Numbered from the stretch's first letter, positions 44,201 through 61,938 are shown. The stretch is DNA of 64,000 nucleotides from Proales similis (GCA_019059635.1 JAGVRJ010000003.1:2108001-2172000), one strand, 5' to 3'. Notes: a model not told the origin generated them from the sequence alone. A program made the numbers and translations.

Positions 44201-45148
44201 TGCAACACGCATACGATTAAGCAAACAATAAGAAACGTCTAAATAGAGAGCGCCGCTTCGGGGCGAAAACAAAAGCCTGAAAAGAATGTGGGCGAGCCTG
44301 CCAGCGGCTATTAGAGCCTCTTCGATTATGACCTAGCCGATAGAGGTAGATGATGATGATGGCCTCGACACAACGACACGTCCAACACCCAAGCGCCTTT
44401 CTTGCCTGGCACCTAGCTTGTTGGGCGCTCAATCAGCGCACGTTTACGTAAGAGTCGGTATTAATTAGTTTCTGCTTAACCTTTAGGCACAGTGGGCAAA
44501 TAATGAAGCAACGCGTGCAGCAGTGGGTCAGGCCGGGGAAAACCTGAACGAGTCTTTTTGCCTGGAGCAAGCTACAGCATTTGGACTCGGTGAACGGGCC
44601 GCGGCGCCGCATGGATCACGAGCAGACGCGTTCTCATGCATGAATGCGGTTTGTTCCAATCATTTGCTACATGAGGTCTTCATTTAATGCAGCTTAAGTT
44701 GGCTAAGCTCGGACTCGGCAGGCTTCGAGCTCGACTAAAGCCTTAGACTGCAACAGATCAACAAGTGAAACTGATGCTCTGAACTGGCGCCCGTTTTTCG
44801 CTCACAAATGATCGCTTGTTTTTAATTAATCGAAAAGCAAGCGGCACGCACAATCGGATTGGATGCGTTCGCAAGGGATTTGTAGTCCCTCTTGGAAAAG
44901 AGAAGATCACAGCACTTACAGCTGCTCAAAAGCATTTCGAGCTCGTCGACGAAATCCATGTCGAAATTCTGCGAGTCAGTGTCGTCTATGAACTTGAAAT
45001 CATCCTCATTGCGAAGGCTCTCAGAGCTCTTGTAGATCTCTGACGGCTCGGCTTGAATGCATTTGTCACAAGATGCGTCCCGTCGCTCGGACTGTGTGTG
45101 GCCAAAGAGCAGCTTGCTTTGTCGATAGTTGGCAAATAGAGACTTCAT
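41235..45148 (-). CDS. KAZN: Kazrin (coiled coil plus three SAM domains)
   Basis: Scaffold of the kazrin/liprin superfamily acting in junctions, the cytoskeleton and endosomal traffic. The first exon (45148-44920, MKSLFANYRQSKLLFGHTQS) ends at a GTAAGTG donor. It joins in phase to 44198 (CAELQVLSAGQ and ERSESVEPIVEL) over an intron of about 720 nt, long for this window. The coiled coil SDRKRLRHEKNQLNESVRG and EKENEIRDFLRQYEAKTKE matches human kazrin (ADRKRLKGEK, REEQLRDFIRNYEQ). A long Ser-rich linker follows. SAM1 contains NPLHKRKLRLAINEF. SAM2 reads VWLADIGLNQLDSIFRLNLI and DGRLLDSLSKRDLEKFMAIK. A weaker SAM3 has SGLHGAFVADNSFSIETFF. The basic tail exon is 41381-41235. Kazrin fits better than liprin because of DGR(M/L)L(N/D)SL-KRDLEK. 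Confidence 0.9.
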
Positions 45149-45805
45149 TCTGGTTCTAAAATGAGCACACGCACATTACAAAAGCAGTTGAATAAACGAA
45201 AAGAGTAAGATAGAAAGGACACGAATTTGGCCAATTTAATTTTCAAGCTGACGTATAAAGAGCACGGCCCAAGCGGGCTAAGCTCTTCGCCTTCATCTCG
45301 AATGTTTAATCGGCTTGTATTGTGCCGAGGCCTAGTTTTCGATCGAAAATATTTTCTATTCACCTAATCCGTTCAAGTTAATTAATAAACGTGTGAGTAG
45401 TTATCTAATGAATGCGAGCGCGCTCTTCAATGCAGACACAAACACCCAGTGCGCACACAAACACGCACACACACACACAAAACCCAGAGCAAGTCCATTA
45501 TTTGACTCTGGCCGACTGGTCGGCCCGGGCCAATAAACAAACAAGGCCAGCAGGGCTGGATAGAGAGAGAGTGAATAAGAATGAAGAAGGAATGTTTGTC
45601 GGCTTGCGCGTCAATGAGCCACCAGATAAAAGTGAGCAGAGGGCAAACACGCCGGTCGATCGTGACATTTGTTCAGTTGACACACTTAGAAGGCGCCCTG
45701 CTCAAAATGCGAACGCCTCCGGTTCGACCACACAGTCGCCATTGTGCGTGTCTGTGTGTGTGCTAGCTCGCGTTTGCTCTCCTATCCGTCGCCGCCGCCG
45801 TTGTC

Positions 45806-45836
<31 letters not shown>

Positions 45837-48144
45837 GTTTCTGTCCGCCCCTTTCAATTCCCTTTGCCTTTCGCTCTCCCTCTATGGCCGTGTTCTCTAT
45901 GGTGCAGAGCTCGTTTAGTGAGAACTAGCTGCTCTAGTTGACATATCCGATTTCTAATTCTAAATGGACAAGCAGAGTTCATCGTTAAAGCACGCATCGG
46001 GTGGGTTTGACATTGGCATGCTAAGGACGGCTTCGATCGATATCGATTATGAGTGTGTCCATGCGGACGCAGCGGGCGGCCTGATGTGACAGGCCGGATG
46101 AAATTAGTGATGAAGTGGGCTTGAGAAGATGCTTGTCGATTTGCATTCTGCCTTTTGGTCTCTGGTCCCTCCTCTTCATGCTTCCTTGCAGCTCATCTTG
46201 GCTTTGCTCAATGCCACTCTCACATTGAAGGCCTTCCCCCCCTGAAACGATCATGCGTGTCGCCACGCGTGCGCCTTAATAACACTCAATTGAGCCCAAG
46301 ACGACTGGACAGGATGCATACCCGCACGCTTCATCGGTCGGTTGATCGATCGACCGATCGATAGATGACTCGAGGCCACGCGATCAACAGCGAGGTTCAA
46401 AGCCAACAGGGCCTGTGTGCATATACGCCACAGGAAAAGGTGATAATCTCGCTCGATTGCCTGCTAATGCGGGCGGAAATGTGGCCCCGGATCGAATGTG
46501 GCAATCAATGGGAGGAAAGGGACGTACTCGATGATGTGCGTTTTAGGCGCGTCAGCGGTCGCAAGCCCACTCTCACTCACTAAAAGTGCTCGTTGTGTTT
46601 TAAGTATGCTCGATCTAGCATTCAATTAATAAATACGAACGAGCTGGTTGTTACTACTGCCGCGTTCAATAACGGTATTGGCATGTTTGCCCATTTTCTA
46701 AATCACTTAATCCGAAATTAATTATTGCTCCAACGGCAGCAGATGTCGAGCGCGAGCACCTTGCAAGGCCATTCGTGCAGCAATAGCGCTCAATACAAAA
46801 CATTCAATAGACGGGGACGAGGGGGGCGCGCTTAAAACGCCCATTGGCGGGCCGCTTTGTTCTTTTGCGACGCTTGGTTGTCGTTCACTAGCATTGTTAT
46901 TGTTTTTGCTTCTTGTTTGGTTGTCATCGGCCACAAGTGAATTGGAATAACGAGTAAAAGCAAGAGAGAAAAATAACAAGCGCACCATACACAGGCTTAC
47001 TCGCGCCTATCTCGTAATTCGCCTATGCAACACTAAGCAGCTTAAAAGAGCTAGAGAGCTTGAGTGCCTGATTAAAATTTAATCTAGCTTGTGTTAAATT
47101 GCGCCCAATAAACTGAGTGGATTTGATCGTCCATTAAATGCTCGAAGAAAGAAAGAAAGAATGCCTAACCCAGTTTGCCTAGTTAGAACCAGCGCCGATG
47201 ACCAAAACCGGTTGTTCGCAGTCATTAGCCATCCTGCTGATGCCGAAGCCGGCTTGGTGGCCGCGCTCGTGCTCGCAATACGATTTAATTATTATGGCCA
47301 CTCCAAAATCTCAATCTGAGTCACGTTTATCTCAATTTCTTCTATTCTCCTCTTAATGGAGTATTGTGTTGTATGCGCTCCGATTGACATAGATCCGCGC
47401 ATACACGCACTCACTAACCCCCAATTCCTACACATTAATAAATCAATCGAATAGATCAAGCTCGTGCCGTTTCGTTTAGCTCTTAGTAAGCGGCGTTCCA
47501 ATTTACGACGCTCAATTTTGTCGAGCAGTTAATTCATTCAAGCTGATTGTACGGCCCAAATTACGTGATTCCCTTTCCTCGCTTTCCTTTCCCAACTTAT
47601 TAAGCGCGTTGGTGTTCCCATCCAATAGATAGTCGACTGTGAGCCGGTTCAAAATTGAAATTCTCCAAAACTGTTTGCCCTTCTCGAGTTGCATATGTAT
47701 ATTGAGTTTGCCAAATTGAAAATTTTCGAGCCAGAAAGAGAGAAATCGTTTAAAAAAGAATCAACACCGATGTTCGGTTAGGTTTGTCAGAGCAGGGCCT
47801 GGTCGAAAAGGCGTCAAGTTCTGGGATTTTAAAAGTCTGGTTGTTAGAGTTTTGGGCAATGGAAGAATTCAATGGCTCAGCAGCTAGCCGAAACCGAGTC
47901 TGATCGAGAATATTCGACTGGTTCGCAGAGTTTGACCATTTAGACGATCTGGCAAAGTGTTGAAGCCGAACGTTGCAAGCGCCATGCGCGGGTCTGCAGT
48001 TAGAGATTTAGACGAAACGAGGCGAGTTCAAGTTTAGCCGTTCAGTGCGCTCGCTCACATTGCAATTATACGCTTCTCGCTCTCTTTTTCACTCAAGAGT
48101 GTACGTTTGAAACTAGAAGCGAATTCGAGTGTTAGCTACACGAA
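45149..48144. other. Long intergenic region between kazrin and RpS3A
   Basis: About 3 kb with no supported gene. It contains a CA repeat (45466-45479), a CT repeat (45807-45836), a CGATCGAT-rich patch near 46337-46362 and a pyrimidine-rich stretch just before RpS3A. Reading frames here are low-complexity or lack coding character. Confidence 0.5.
45807..45836. repeat. CT dinucleotide microsatellite
   Basis: An imperfect CT tract after a GCCGCCGCC run. A CA microsatellite lies about 340 nt upstream (45466-45479). Confidence 0.85.
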
Positions 48145-49683
48145 ATGGCCGTCGGCAAGAATAAGGGTCTGTCCAAAGGAGGCAAGAAGGGAGGCAAGAA
48201 GAAGATGTGAGTGGGCTGATAGACGAGAGGCGCTCGGCACCTGTTGGCCTTACAGACACCTTGAGTGGGCATCGAGTGCACGAGATTAAATCGGATACAA
48301 TCCCAACCGCCAGGAGCTGTGCATATGCCACGCAAGTGCTGGAGGCCGACCGGGCTGACCGTCGATGACCAACAACTGACTGACTGATCATTTTGATTAT
48401 TTTAGTGTCAACCCCTTCTCAAAGAAAGACTGGTATGACGTAAAGGCACCAGCACTGTTCAAGAACCGTCAGATCGGTAAGACACCAGTCACCCGAACCA
48501 TCGGAAAGAGTGAGTGTTCCACGCAAATCTCAAACTGATCCAATCCAAATGAGGCTAATGGTCAGACGAATAAATAGAAATCGCAGCCGATGGTCTGCGC
48601 GGACGTGTGTTCGAGCTCTCTCTCGGAGACCTGAACGATAGCGATGATGCGTTCAAGAAGTTCAAGCTCATCGTTGAGGAAGTTCAAGGCAAAATTTGCC
48701 TCACCAACTTCTACGGCATGGACTTGACCACCGACAAGCTTCGCTCGATGATCAAGAAGAGACAAACCACCATTGAGTGCTTCACCGACGTGAAGACCTC
48801 CGATGGATTTGTGCTTCGTCTTTTCTGCATCGGCTTCACCAAGAACCCGCGAGACTCGAAGCGTGAGACCGCTTATGCTCAGCACTCAAAGGTAAGCGCA
48901 ATCTAACTGGTCCCGAAAGCAAAAGTCCGACTAGAATGATGAAAACAATCGACGGGCGGTCTGAGTGTACATTTATGATGCATGTCGATTAGCCGTCTTT
49001 AAGGCGGCACCTGACTTGAGTCGGACTTTATTTAGCCACCCGATTGAGTTATTCTCAACTAATTCTGCTTCAAGGTTCGTGCTATTCGACGCAAGATGGT
49101 CGAGATCATCAACAAGGAAGTGAGCGGCAATGACCTTAAGCAAGTCGTGCACAAGCTGTAAGTGATTCGTTTTTTAATAGCCCTCTTCGCTTCTTATAGG
49201 CGTTCCATGTCGACTATAATAAACATGAGTCAAACATGTATCCGAAAAGAAGCGAACATTAAACTCCATATCGATTCGCCTGGCTGACGGTCTATTTTGT
49301 GGCCGGCTCCTGATGTTGATTGGAACATCTACTCTCATAACTCGTTATTCTCAATTCACCTCTTATCTCTAAAATTTTCAGTATTCCTGACTCGATCGCT
49401 CGTGACATCGAGAAGAACTGCAGCTTTATCTATCCGTTGCACGATGTCTTCATCCGCAAGGTGAAGGTTGTCAAGCGGCCAAAGTTCGACAGTAAGTGCC
49501 AAAATAGACCCCGAAGTAGTTGAAAAGAATTAAAAAATTCTCTGTTTTAAAGTGGGTCGACTTTTGGACATGCACGGCGAGACTGGTGGCGCTGTGACCA
49601 CCGGCGCTGGCGAGAGCGGTGAAGCTGGTCAAGTAGTCGATCGACCCGATGGCTATGAGCCGCCCATCCTCGAGAGCGTCTAA
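48145..49683 (+). CDS. RPS3A: 40S ribosomal protein S3A (eS1)
   Basis: Small-subunit ribosomal protein. Six exons: 48145-48206, 48406-48509, 48578-48891, 49075-49157, 49382-49491 and 49553-49683, summing to 267 residues (human 264). Sequence is near identical to animal eS1: [44 protein letters not shown]-type block [20 protein letters not shown], and tail [11 protein letters not shown]. Introns 1, 3 and 4 (199, 183 and 224 nt) are much longer than the 60-70 nt typical here. Introns 3 and 4 contain snoRNA candidates, as ribosomal protein genes often do. A poly-A signal follows the stop (AATAAA near 49707). RpL9 starts 225 nt downstream on the same strand. Confidence 0.97.
48922..49029 (+). ncRNA. 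Box C/D snoRNA in RpS3A intron 3 (U43/snR70-like)
   Basis: An 11-bp perfect terminal stem (AAAGTCCGACT at 48922-48932 with AGTCGGACTTT at 49019-49029) encloses C box ATGATGA (48936-48942), D' box CTGA (48961-48964), C' box ATGATG (48975-48980) and D box CTGA (49011-49014). The guide before D' ends CGACGGGCGGT and pairs for 11 bp with the universal 18S rRNA segment ACCGCCCGTCG. The fifth-nucleotide rule targets the C in ACCGC. By memory this is the site of vertebrate U43 and yeast snR70. The segment before D folds on itself (GCCG/CGGC) and may not guide. It lies inside an intron, sense with the host. Confidence 0.85.
49185..49330 (+). ncRNA. H/ACA snoRNA candidate in RpS3A intron 4
   Basis: The first hairpin is closed by a perfect 10-bp stem (TTCGCTTCTT 49186-49195 with AAGAAGCGAA 49247-49256). 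A hinge matching ANANNA (ACATTA, 49256-49261) follows, then a second, weaker hairpin (CTGGC near 49280 with GCCGG near 49302; base TCCA 49265-49268 with TGGA 49321-49324). ACA at 49325-49327 lies exactly three nt before the predicted 3' end. This is the hairpin-hinge-hairpin-ACA layout of pseudouridylation guides. The target was not worked out. The unusually long intron supports an embedded RNA. Confidence 0.6.
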
Positions 49684-49908
49684 AGCGTCAAGCAAACAAA
49701 AAATATAATAAAACGAAATAAATATTTCGAACAAAAAAAACAGTGACCTGCGCCTATTTGTGGCTTTAGTTTGCGATTAATTCATCGTGCAAGAAATCAT
49801 TCGAAGGTTGCTTGTAACGAGGCAACGCGCCAAAAGCCAATATTGACGAGAAAAGAATTAATCATTGTTTGGGATGATTGTGCATATTAAAGCTTCAGCT
49901 GCACAAGG

Positions 49909-50593
<685 letters not shown>

Positions 50594-51962
50594 ATGCGTT
50601 AAATATCCAAACTTCGAGATGAATAAAAAAAAACGGCCAAAAATGTCTTGTTTAATGGGGTTGCAAAACAAGGAGATAAATTCATGCGAAATCGATCGGG
50701 ACGCCTGAACTCTTGAACTCATCTCATAATAGGTGAGAAGCATGCGAATGGGCATCTCCACATGAAGCTATCGTCAGAGACTATGAGGGCTGTACGATTT
50801 TGGGCCAATATTCGTTGCATAAGCAAAATGCTATGCAGCCAGGCAAATCAAGCTTTTATGTAAGCTCGAATGTTATATAAAGGCGGTAAGATTGCAGACG
50901 TTTTATAATTGTTCTGAGGCTTTAAATAGTAAGAACGAGAGGACATTTTCAAGGGGTTAGCCAAAATTTCTTGCTATTAGTTTTATTCCGACCGGCTGTG
51001 CTGATTCGTTTGCTCATCGACTAACTAATCCGAAGATTCTCATTCAATCGCGCTTTTTTTTTTATTCGCTTACACAAGCGGCAAGAATTAAATTACTAAT
51101 CGTATTTTCGCTTCTTATATAACGCACGCGTTTTTGATTCGGCGCGCTACCTAACAGTTTCCGGCCCACTCCTCCTTTTCTTCGTTTGTGTCTATTTTTC
51201 GTCTGGCAACTAATTGCGACTCTTGCTTTCTCTCTCTTTCTCGGCTCCTAAAGCATCACCGCCTCGATTCGATTCTATTTTTCTCACGCGTTCAATAGGA
51301 AGTGAACTCATTTGAAAATCGTCAGATTATGGACGAATGCTTATTCGTGTCTGTTGATATTTCGCAATCAGATTATGAAATTCCGTTTCAAAACAAATTG
51401 AATCAGAGCCAGTCAGACCGAATTGACTCCGACACATCAGAGAGAGACAGAGAGAGAGAGGGAGAGAGAGAGAGATCGGCTGCCAAAATGAAATGGCAGA
51501 AAAACATTTAACTTCACCTGCCTATGCTTTAAACGGCAAATTCATTTCAATTCAAGCATTTGACGTATCAGTAGCAGATGCAGACAAATGCGATACAACT
51601 TGAAATTTGGACCAATCCCATCCATGAGACGTTCGTTGTATTTCGCATTTGCATAGTCAATTCGAAATTATGCACTCCAGTGGTAGTCTGTATGCAAGTG
51701 AACTGGCCTACATCGCAAATATTTCGTCTCTTTGTCGGCCGCATAATGCGAAGAGTTATGAAACAGGCAATTTTATCAACGTTAAGTAATCATTTCTTTG
51801 TTATATAATAGACACTGAAATCGCTTTCATTTTGCCAATTTCGGTGCTCATGCTGCACCGTATCGAACCGCAAGCGTTAATCTTCTAGCAGAACGCCTTT
51901 AGACTTGAGAAGCTTTTAAAAGCTTTTGAGTTTCTTGAGAGCAGGAGCAAAGAAACTCGGCC
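50594..51962. other. Intergenic region upstream of LONRF
   Basis: No gene recognised. It holds a TATATAAAGG box (50874-50883), a GA-rich microsatellite (51439-51474) and AT-rich flanks. The TATA box is over 1 kb from the LONRF start, so its use would require a long leader or a 5' intron. Confidence 0.4.
51439..51474. repeat. GA dinucleotide microsatellite
   Basis: An imperfect AGAGAG tract interrupted by ACAG and GG. Confidence 0.85.
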
Positions 51963-55078
<3,116 letters not shown>

Positions 55079-55692
55079 AGTCAGCTCTTAATCAGCTACA
55101 TGTGGCTGCCGATTGTTCAAAACTCGCCGAAAGAAAGCAAATCCATCAAGCTTGCGCTCCAAGCAACAAAAAACAAACAGTCAAATCAAGCGCGATGTCA
55201 ACCGAGCGAATGCTCTTAAGCAAAAAAGCTCTACCTCAATCTTCAAACGAGGAGGCTGGTCTTTATTTCTAATCAAGATTTTGCAGCGATCATTTGAATG
55301 GCTGCGACCAAATTTCCATATTTAACTGCAAAGCGCTTACTTCTTACTCTGTTTCTCATTAATCATTGCAAAAGTTTTTATTGGTTCTTGAATAAGATTT
55401 ATAATTACTGACAAACTGGCTTTGATTCTAAGAGTTGAAAAACTAGTGCAGTCCACTCGATCTGATACTGCAAAGTTTCGCATTTGAGACCGTAACCATC
55501 TTCATCAAGTTTTCTTTACTTGTAAATGTATATTCCAGATAAACTTTATTCTTACGCCAATAAACTTTAAACTGTAAATATTCACCATTAATAAATCAGT
55601 TCAAATTTAGGTTTTAGGTTTCAAATTTTTAATTTAGGGAATTTTAGGTTTATTCGGCGCTTTGTTCGTTGGGGAAGTGTGCTTTTCTTGGT
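55079..55692. other. Convergent 3' spacer between LONRF and receptor copy A
   Basis: AT-rich, with several AATAAA-like signals (near 55559 and 55590). No gene seen; probably UTR sequence. Confidence 0.4.
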
Positions 55693-56789
55693 CTATATGG
55701 GATTGTAAGCAGCTCCACGACCGGTGGCTCGGCCCTTTACGTAGACCACACCATCCTGAGCAGATCAAGCGAACAGTCAGTGAGTCTGGGGTGAGCAAGC
55801 GTGACAGAGAGACAGAAGCTCACCTTGACCACGCCCGGGAAGGCGACCCACATCTCGCGGTTGGGCACCAGGTTCATGCCGCTCTCGTGCTTGACGAACT
55901 TCATGAAGAGCACTCCGCCTAGGACGTAGACCGCCAGCAGAGAGAAGAAGCTGCGCGACAACGAGCCGGTTAGTGTCGGGAGGCTGCCAAGAGAGCGAGA
56001 GAGAACGGGGAACAGTTACATGATGAGGAGGACGGAGCCTAAGCTGAGGCCGCCGTCACCGCCGCCTCCGCTCGGCTTGTCGCCTGTGCAGCCGTTCGGG
56101 CAGCAGCATTTTGATGTGAACATTAAATTCTGTTTTCGGGTTTAAATCGCCTTTGAGCTTTTAGTTTGAATTTCGAGTTACATAATACTCTGGCGGGTCT
56201 TCTGTCGCCGAAAAGCTTTCCTGCTGACCACAAAGACAATTCAAAATGCTTGTTCTTATTCAGGAATGCGATTATTGAATATAAGCTTAGATAATGAGAT
56301 AAAAATTCACTTGGTTGTGTGTGAAAAAGTTATTTGCGCCACAGCTCCATCATAGCTGAACGTAGCGGTTGATTGGTCGCCAATATTGTAACTGAACTTT
56401 CCATCTGTGCTTCTTTGACAGGCCTTTTCAAGGACAAGACATATATATTCAGATTATTGTGATTCCAAAGAGAAAGTGGTTTAAAGTACGGCGGAAGTTG
56501 GCGGAGAAGAACCGTCACAGCCGATCGGACTGCATGGGTTGAATAAAAAGTTGTATCCTCCGAACTGGGCTTGACTTGAGCAAGTGAATTTGAGAATTGG
56601 CTTTCAAAATTGCCGAATGGAAAGCGCTCGTTTCTACCGTGGATTTTGAGGGTTGTCAAGGGAGCTGAGATCGATCAGTCGGCCGTCGTCCAGCTTAGCT
56701 TTGCAAGCAGACAGCTTTTCTGGAGAGCCCAGCTTATCCGCTTGAGCAGTGATCAGTAAGAATGATGCTAGAATAAAACTAGTCAACAT
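55693..56789 (-). CDS. M6PR/ATG27-like membrane protein, copy A
   Basis: Type I membrane protein of the cation-dependent mannose-6-phosphate receptor/Atg27 group, expected in Golgi-endosome traffic. The start at 56789 gives a signal peptide (MLTSFILASFLLITAQA); in-frame ATGs further up at 56858 and 56834 are alternatives. The lumenal domain reads CKAKLDDGRLIDLSSLDN, YNFLFNPCSPIGCDGSSPPT, then CQRSTDGKFSYNIGDQST. The membrane segment LGSVLLI-FFSLLAVYVLGGV is followed by MKFVKHESGMNLVPNREMW and the short cytosolic tail. It lies head-to-head with copy B; the last three exons are nearly identical in DNA. Internal exon borders were read by comparison with copy B. Confidence 0.78.
55694..56111 (-). 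repeat. Left arm of inverted near-identical tract (copy A 3' exons)
   Basis: About 418 nt covering the last coding exons and both intervening introns of copy A. By eye it differs from the right arm at about seven positions: six intronic and one synonymous (GTC against GTT). It is GC-rich compared with its flanks. Identity stops abruptly at the stop codon (TAG here, TAA in copy B) and just upstream of ATGCTGCTGCCC. Confidence 0.9.
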
Positions 56790-56974
56790 TTCTCGGCGCA
56801 GTTTTCTATTTATTGTATTCGTAGTTTTATTCATTATCACTTTTGACTCAAGTCGCACGAATAATGATTGTTCACATGATCCGAGTAGATTTTGAAGCGC
56901 TTATCTACTTCACGTGAGCCTAGTCCGATCTCAATTGTTGCTTGAGCATTGAGAATTTCTGATTAATAGAGAAA

Positions 56975-58107
56975 ATGCTCAAAATTGGTGTCCTTGTCGC
57001 GCTGTTTGCGCTTTGTGCTGCTCAACTTCAAGTGAGCCCACTGTCGAAATGCAGTGCCAAACTGGACGATGGCAGAGTCGTTGATTTGAGCTCTTTAGAC
57101 AACGCAGCTAGTCCGATGTAAGACTAGAAAGCCTTCTATTCAGATTTTGACCATTCTATTGCCCCTTTGCTTGAACAAAGGACCGCGTCGGGTGGCGACA
57201 ACACCTATTATTACAACCCATGTGAGTGCGGTGATTAAAACGAACAGTTCTGTTTTGATCAATTCCATCCAGGTACTCCAATAAATTGTGTGAAAGGAGC
57301 TCAGCCAAGCGCTGCGGTAAAACGCGGAATATGAGCAATTTCAACTGTGTCTGTAAATTGCCAAATGAATTGAAGATGTGCCAAAAGACTAGTGACGGAG
57401 CAGTTACGTATAACTGCGGAGATCAATCCAGCGCGCAGTTTACAACGGAGGGCGACTCTTTGTTAATTCAATATAACGCTAACTCAAGGTAAAAATCTAA
57501 TTCTCTCTGAACGGTTAAAGACAAAAACTAAACGAAGATTTAGAACAACCAAGGTGCAATGTGTGTGTGGTAGTTCGAATGATCTAAGTTTCATTGATGA
57601 ACGCCCTCAGGAAACCTATGTAATAATTAATTTTTGAAAAATCTAATAATCGACTCACAAGTGGCAAAAGTTACTTCGTCTGACATCGAAATGCTGCTGC
57701 CCGAACGGCTGCACAGGCGACAAGCCGAGCGGAGGCGGCGGTGACGGCGGCCTCAGCTTAGGCTCCGTCCTCCTCATCATGTAACTGTTCCCCGTTCTCT
57801 CTCGCTCTCTTGGCAGCCCCTCGACACTAACCGGCTTGTTGTCGCGCAGCTTCTTCTCTCTGCTGGCGGTCTACGTCCTAGGCGGAGTGCTCTTCATGAA
57901 GTTCGTCAAGCACGAGAGCGGCATGAACCTGGTGCCCAACCGCGAGATGTGGGTCGCCTTCCCGGGCGTGGTTAAGGTGAGCTTCTGTCTCTCTGTCACG
58001 CTTGCTCGCCCCAGACTCACTAACTGTTCACTTGATCTGCTCAGGATGGTGTGGTCTACGTAAAGGGCCGAGCCACCGGTCGTGGAGCTGCTTACAATCC
58101 CATATAA
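56975..58107 (+). CDS. M6PR/ATG27-like membrane protein, copy B
   Basis: Paralogue of copy A on the opposite strand, with 185 nt between starts. The signal peptide is MLKIGVLVALFALCAAQLQ. The lumenal domain reads CSAKLDDGRVVDLSSLDN, then TASGGDNTYYYNPCTPINC, then MCQKTSDGAVTYNCGDQSSA after a 59-nt intron, then YYLRLTSKCCCPNGCTGDKP. A Gly-rich stretch leads into the membrane helix GLSLGSVLLI-FFSLLAVYVL (exon-split). The tail ends VKDGVVYVKGRATGRGAAYN and PI. Exon structure parallels copy A. Both copies are intact and probably expressed. Sorting signals or ligand specificity cannot be assigned; the mannose-6-phosphate-binding residues were not checked. Confidence 0.8.
57688..58106 (+). repeat. 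Right arm of inverted near-identical tract (copy B 3' exons)
   Basis: Partner of 55694-56111, in opposite orientation about 1.6 kb away. The encoded protein segment is identical. Upstream exons of the two genes keep only about half their residues in common. Confidence 0.9.
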
Positions 58108-58281
58108 TTGAATTAAAACTGATGCCGATTTCAATAAAACGATGACTGATTTTACCGAACAAAAAGGGCAGAATTTGAAATAAATAGGATCGATTGATGG
58201 GGAAATGTGGGGAAAAGAGTTTGCTATTTTAATTAGATGTTAGATTTATTCGAGAGAAAAAGCTGGTCACACTTCTATGAT

Positions 58282-60668
<2,387 letters not shown>

Positions 60669-61938
60669 TTCTTCTGGGTTTTCTCTTAACAATCTCAGCA
60701 GTTTTGCATTTTCCCTCCTGCTCAATGAGCTCAATGTCGGAGACGGACCGAGACGATAAGCGATAACAATTAAGCGCTTGTGAAATTGTTTGTTGTTGAC
60801 TATTTGTTATGGCGAAAGAGATCGGTCGGCTCGTGTTGAAGCTCGATAGCTGAAAAAGTTCAAACAAAAGAACGCATGAGCTCCATTTGTCTCAATTTAA
60901 CGTTTCAATTCAATCAGAAAGGTTGGTGGGGCGTTGCCGGCGAATTTGAATAACAAACAAGAATAGCAAACGAGCGGGCGAATGAAGAAAAAAGGGTGCT
61001 AGTGAACGAGCGAGAAAGTTTTGACTTGAGCATTCGCTTACAGCCTCACAACGCTCTTTCTCTTTTTCTATTCTCTCATTGTGCACTGCGGCAACTAAAT
61101 CTTTTCAGTTTCTTTTTCTGGTCTTTTTCAGACTAGTCTCAGTGGTTGCTGCTACCGCGCCCGCTCGAATTTAATTTGCGTGCCCTTTCTAATGAGAAAT
61201 AAACACCAAGGCAGCCTCTATTCCGCTTTGCGAGCCGAACTCCCTCAAGTAACCTTGTTTAATCAGTTTTTCTTGTTCTCACTCGTGTCTAAAAGGAAAT
61301 CGCGAGGCCGAATTACTTTTTGAATTTTGAATTACTTTTGGCCTAACCTGTCGACCACTGTTTGAAATGTTTGCTCGCTTATTTGGCTGCTCAAGCAATC
61401 GAGCCTGACGTCATTTAACTCGACACCTCTTAATTGAGCGAAGCCCTTTCTTTCTATGTCTCATTAGACAGCCACATAAATTTTATTAGAACAATGCGCA
61501 ATGGCTCAAGAACTCAGAAACATGAAAAGATTTCTTTCAAGCGACTCTAGACACTTGTTAGAACACGCTGAGAGAGTGAAGCAGTATTGAGGAAGTTCAA
61601 ATTGAATATTGACTTGGAGTTTTAGCGAAAAAAAGCGAAAACTTTCGAATTAGGACACCACTAGCTGGATGGAAGAGCAAAAAGTAAAAACGGGGCAAAT
61701 AAACTCACCAGACAAGGGACAAGATCGTTTTGCTTTGCGATAAAAAAACCATGTGCTTGAGAGTTTGACCGTAAATAAAGTTGGAAAAAAAAAAATAATT
61801 TGAAATTATGAATTCGCCTCAAGATGTTGCCAGTGTTTTAATCGCTTTCTCTTTTGACTAAATCCAAATCTTTTATTTTCTTTTTTTTTTGAAATTATTT
61901 GTTTCCTCTGGGTTCTAGGTATTTTGTTGCGCAACACA
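60669..61938. promoter_or_regulatory. Divergent region between CDKL and UBE2K
   Basis: About 1.27 kb with no recognised gene; it must carry both promoters and 5' UTRs. Contains AT-rich blocks, poly-A (61789-61800) and TTTCTTTTT stretches. No TATA box in an obvious position. Confidence 0.4.

Noticed and set aside
45412-45918. 168-aa plus-strand ORF
   Set aside because: It runs through CA, GCC and CT microsatellites, with no domain or conserved pattern.
48207-48405. Third snoRNA in RpS3A intron 1
   Set aside because: The intron is long (199 nt) and has ANANNA-like and ACA-like triplets, but no convincing hairpins could be paired by eye.
49684-49908. RpS3A-RpL9 operon with trans-splicing
   Set aside because: The genes are co-directional and close, but no spliced-leader gene was seen and each has its own poly-A signal and spacing compatible with a promoter.
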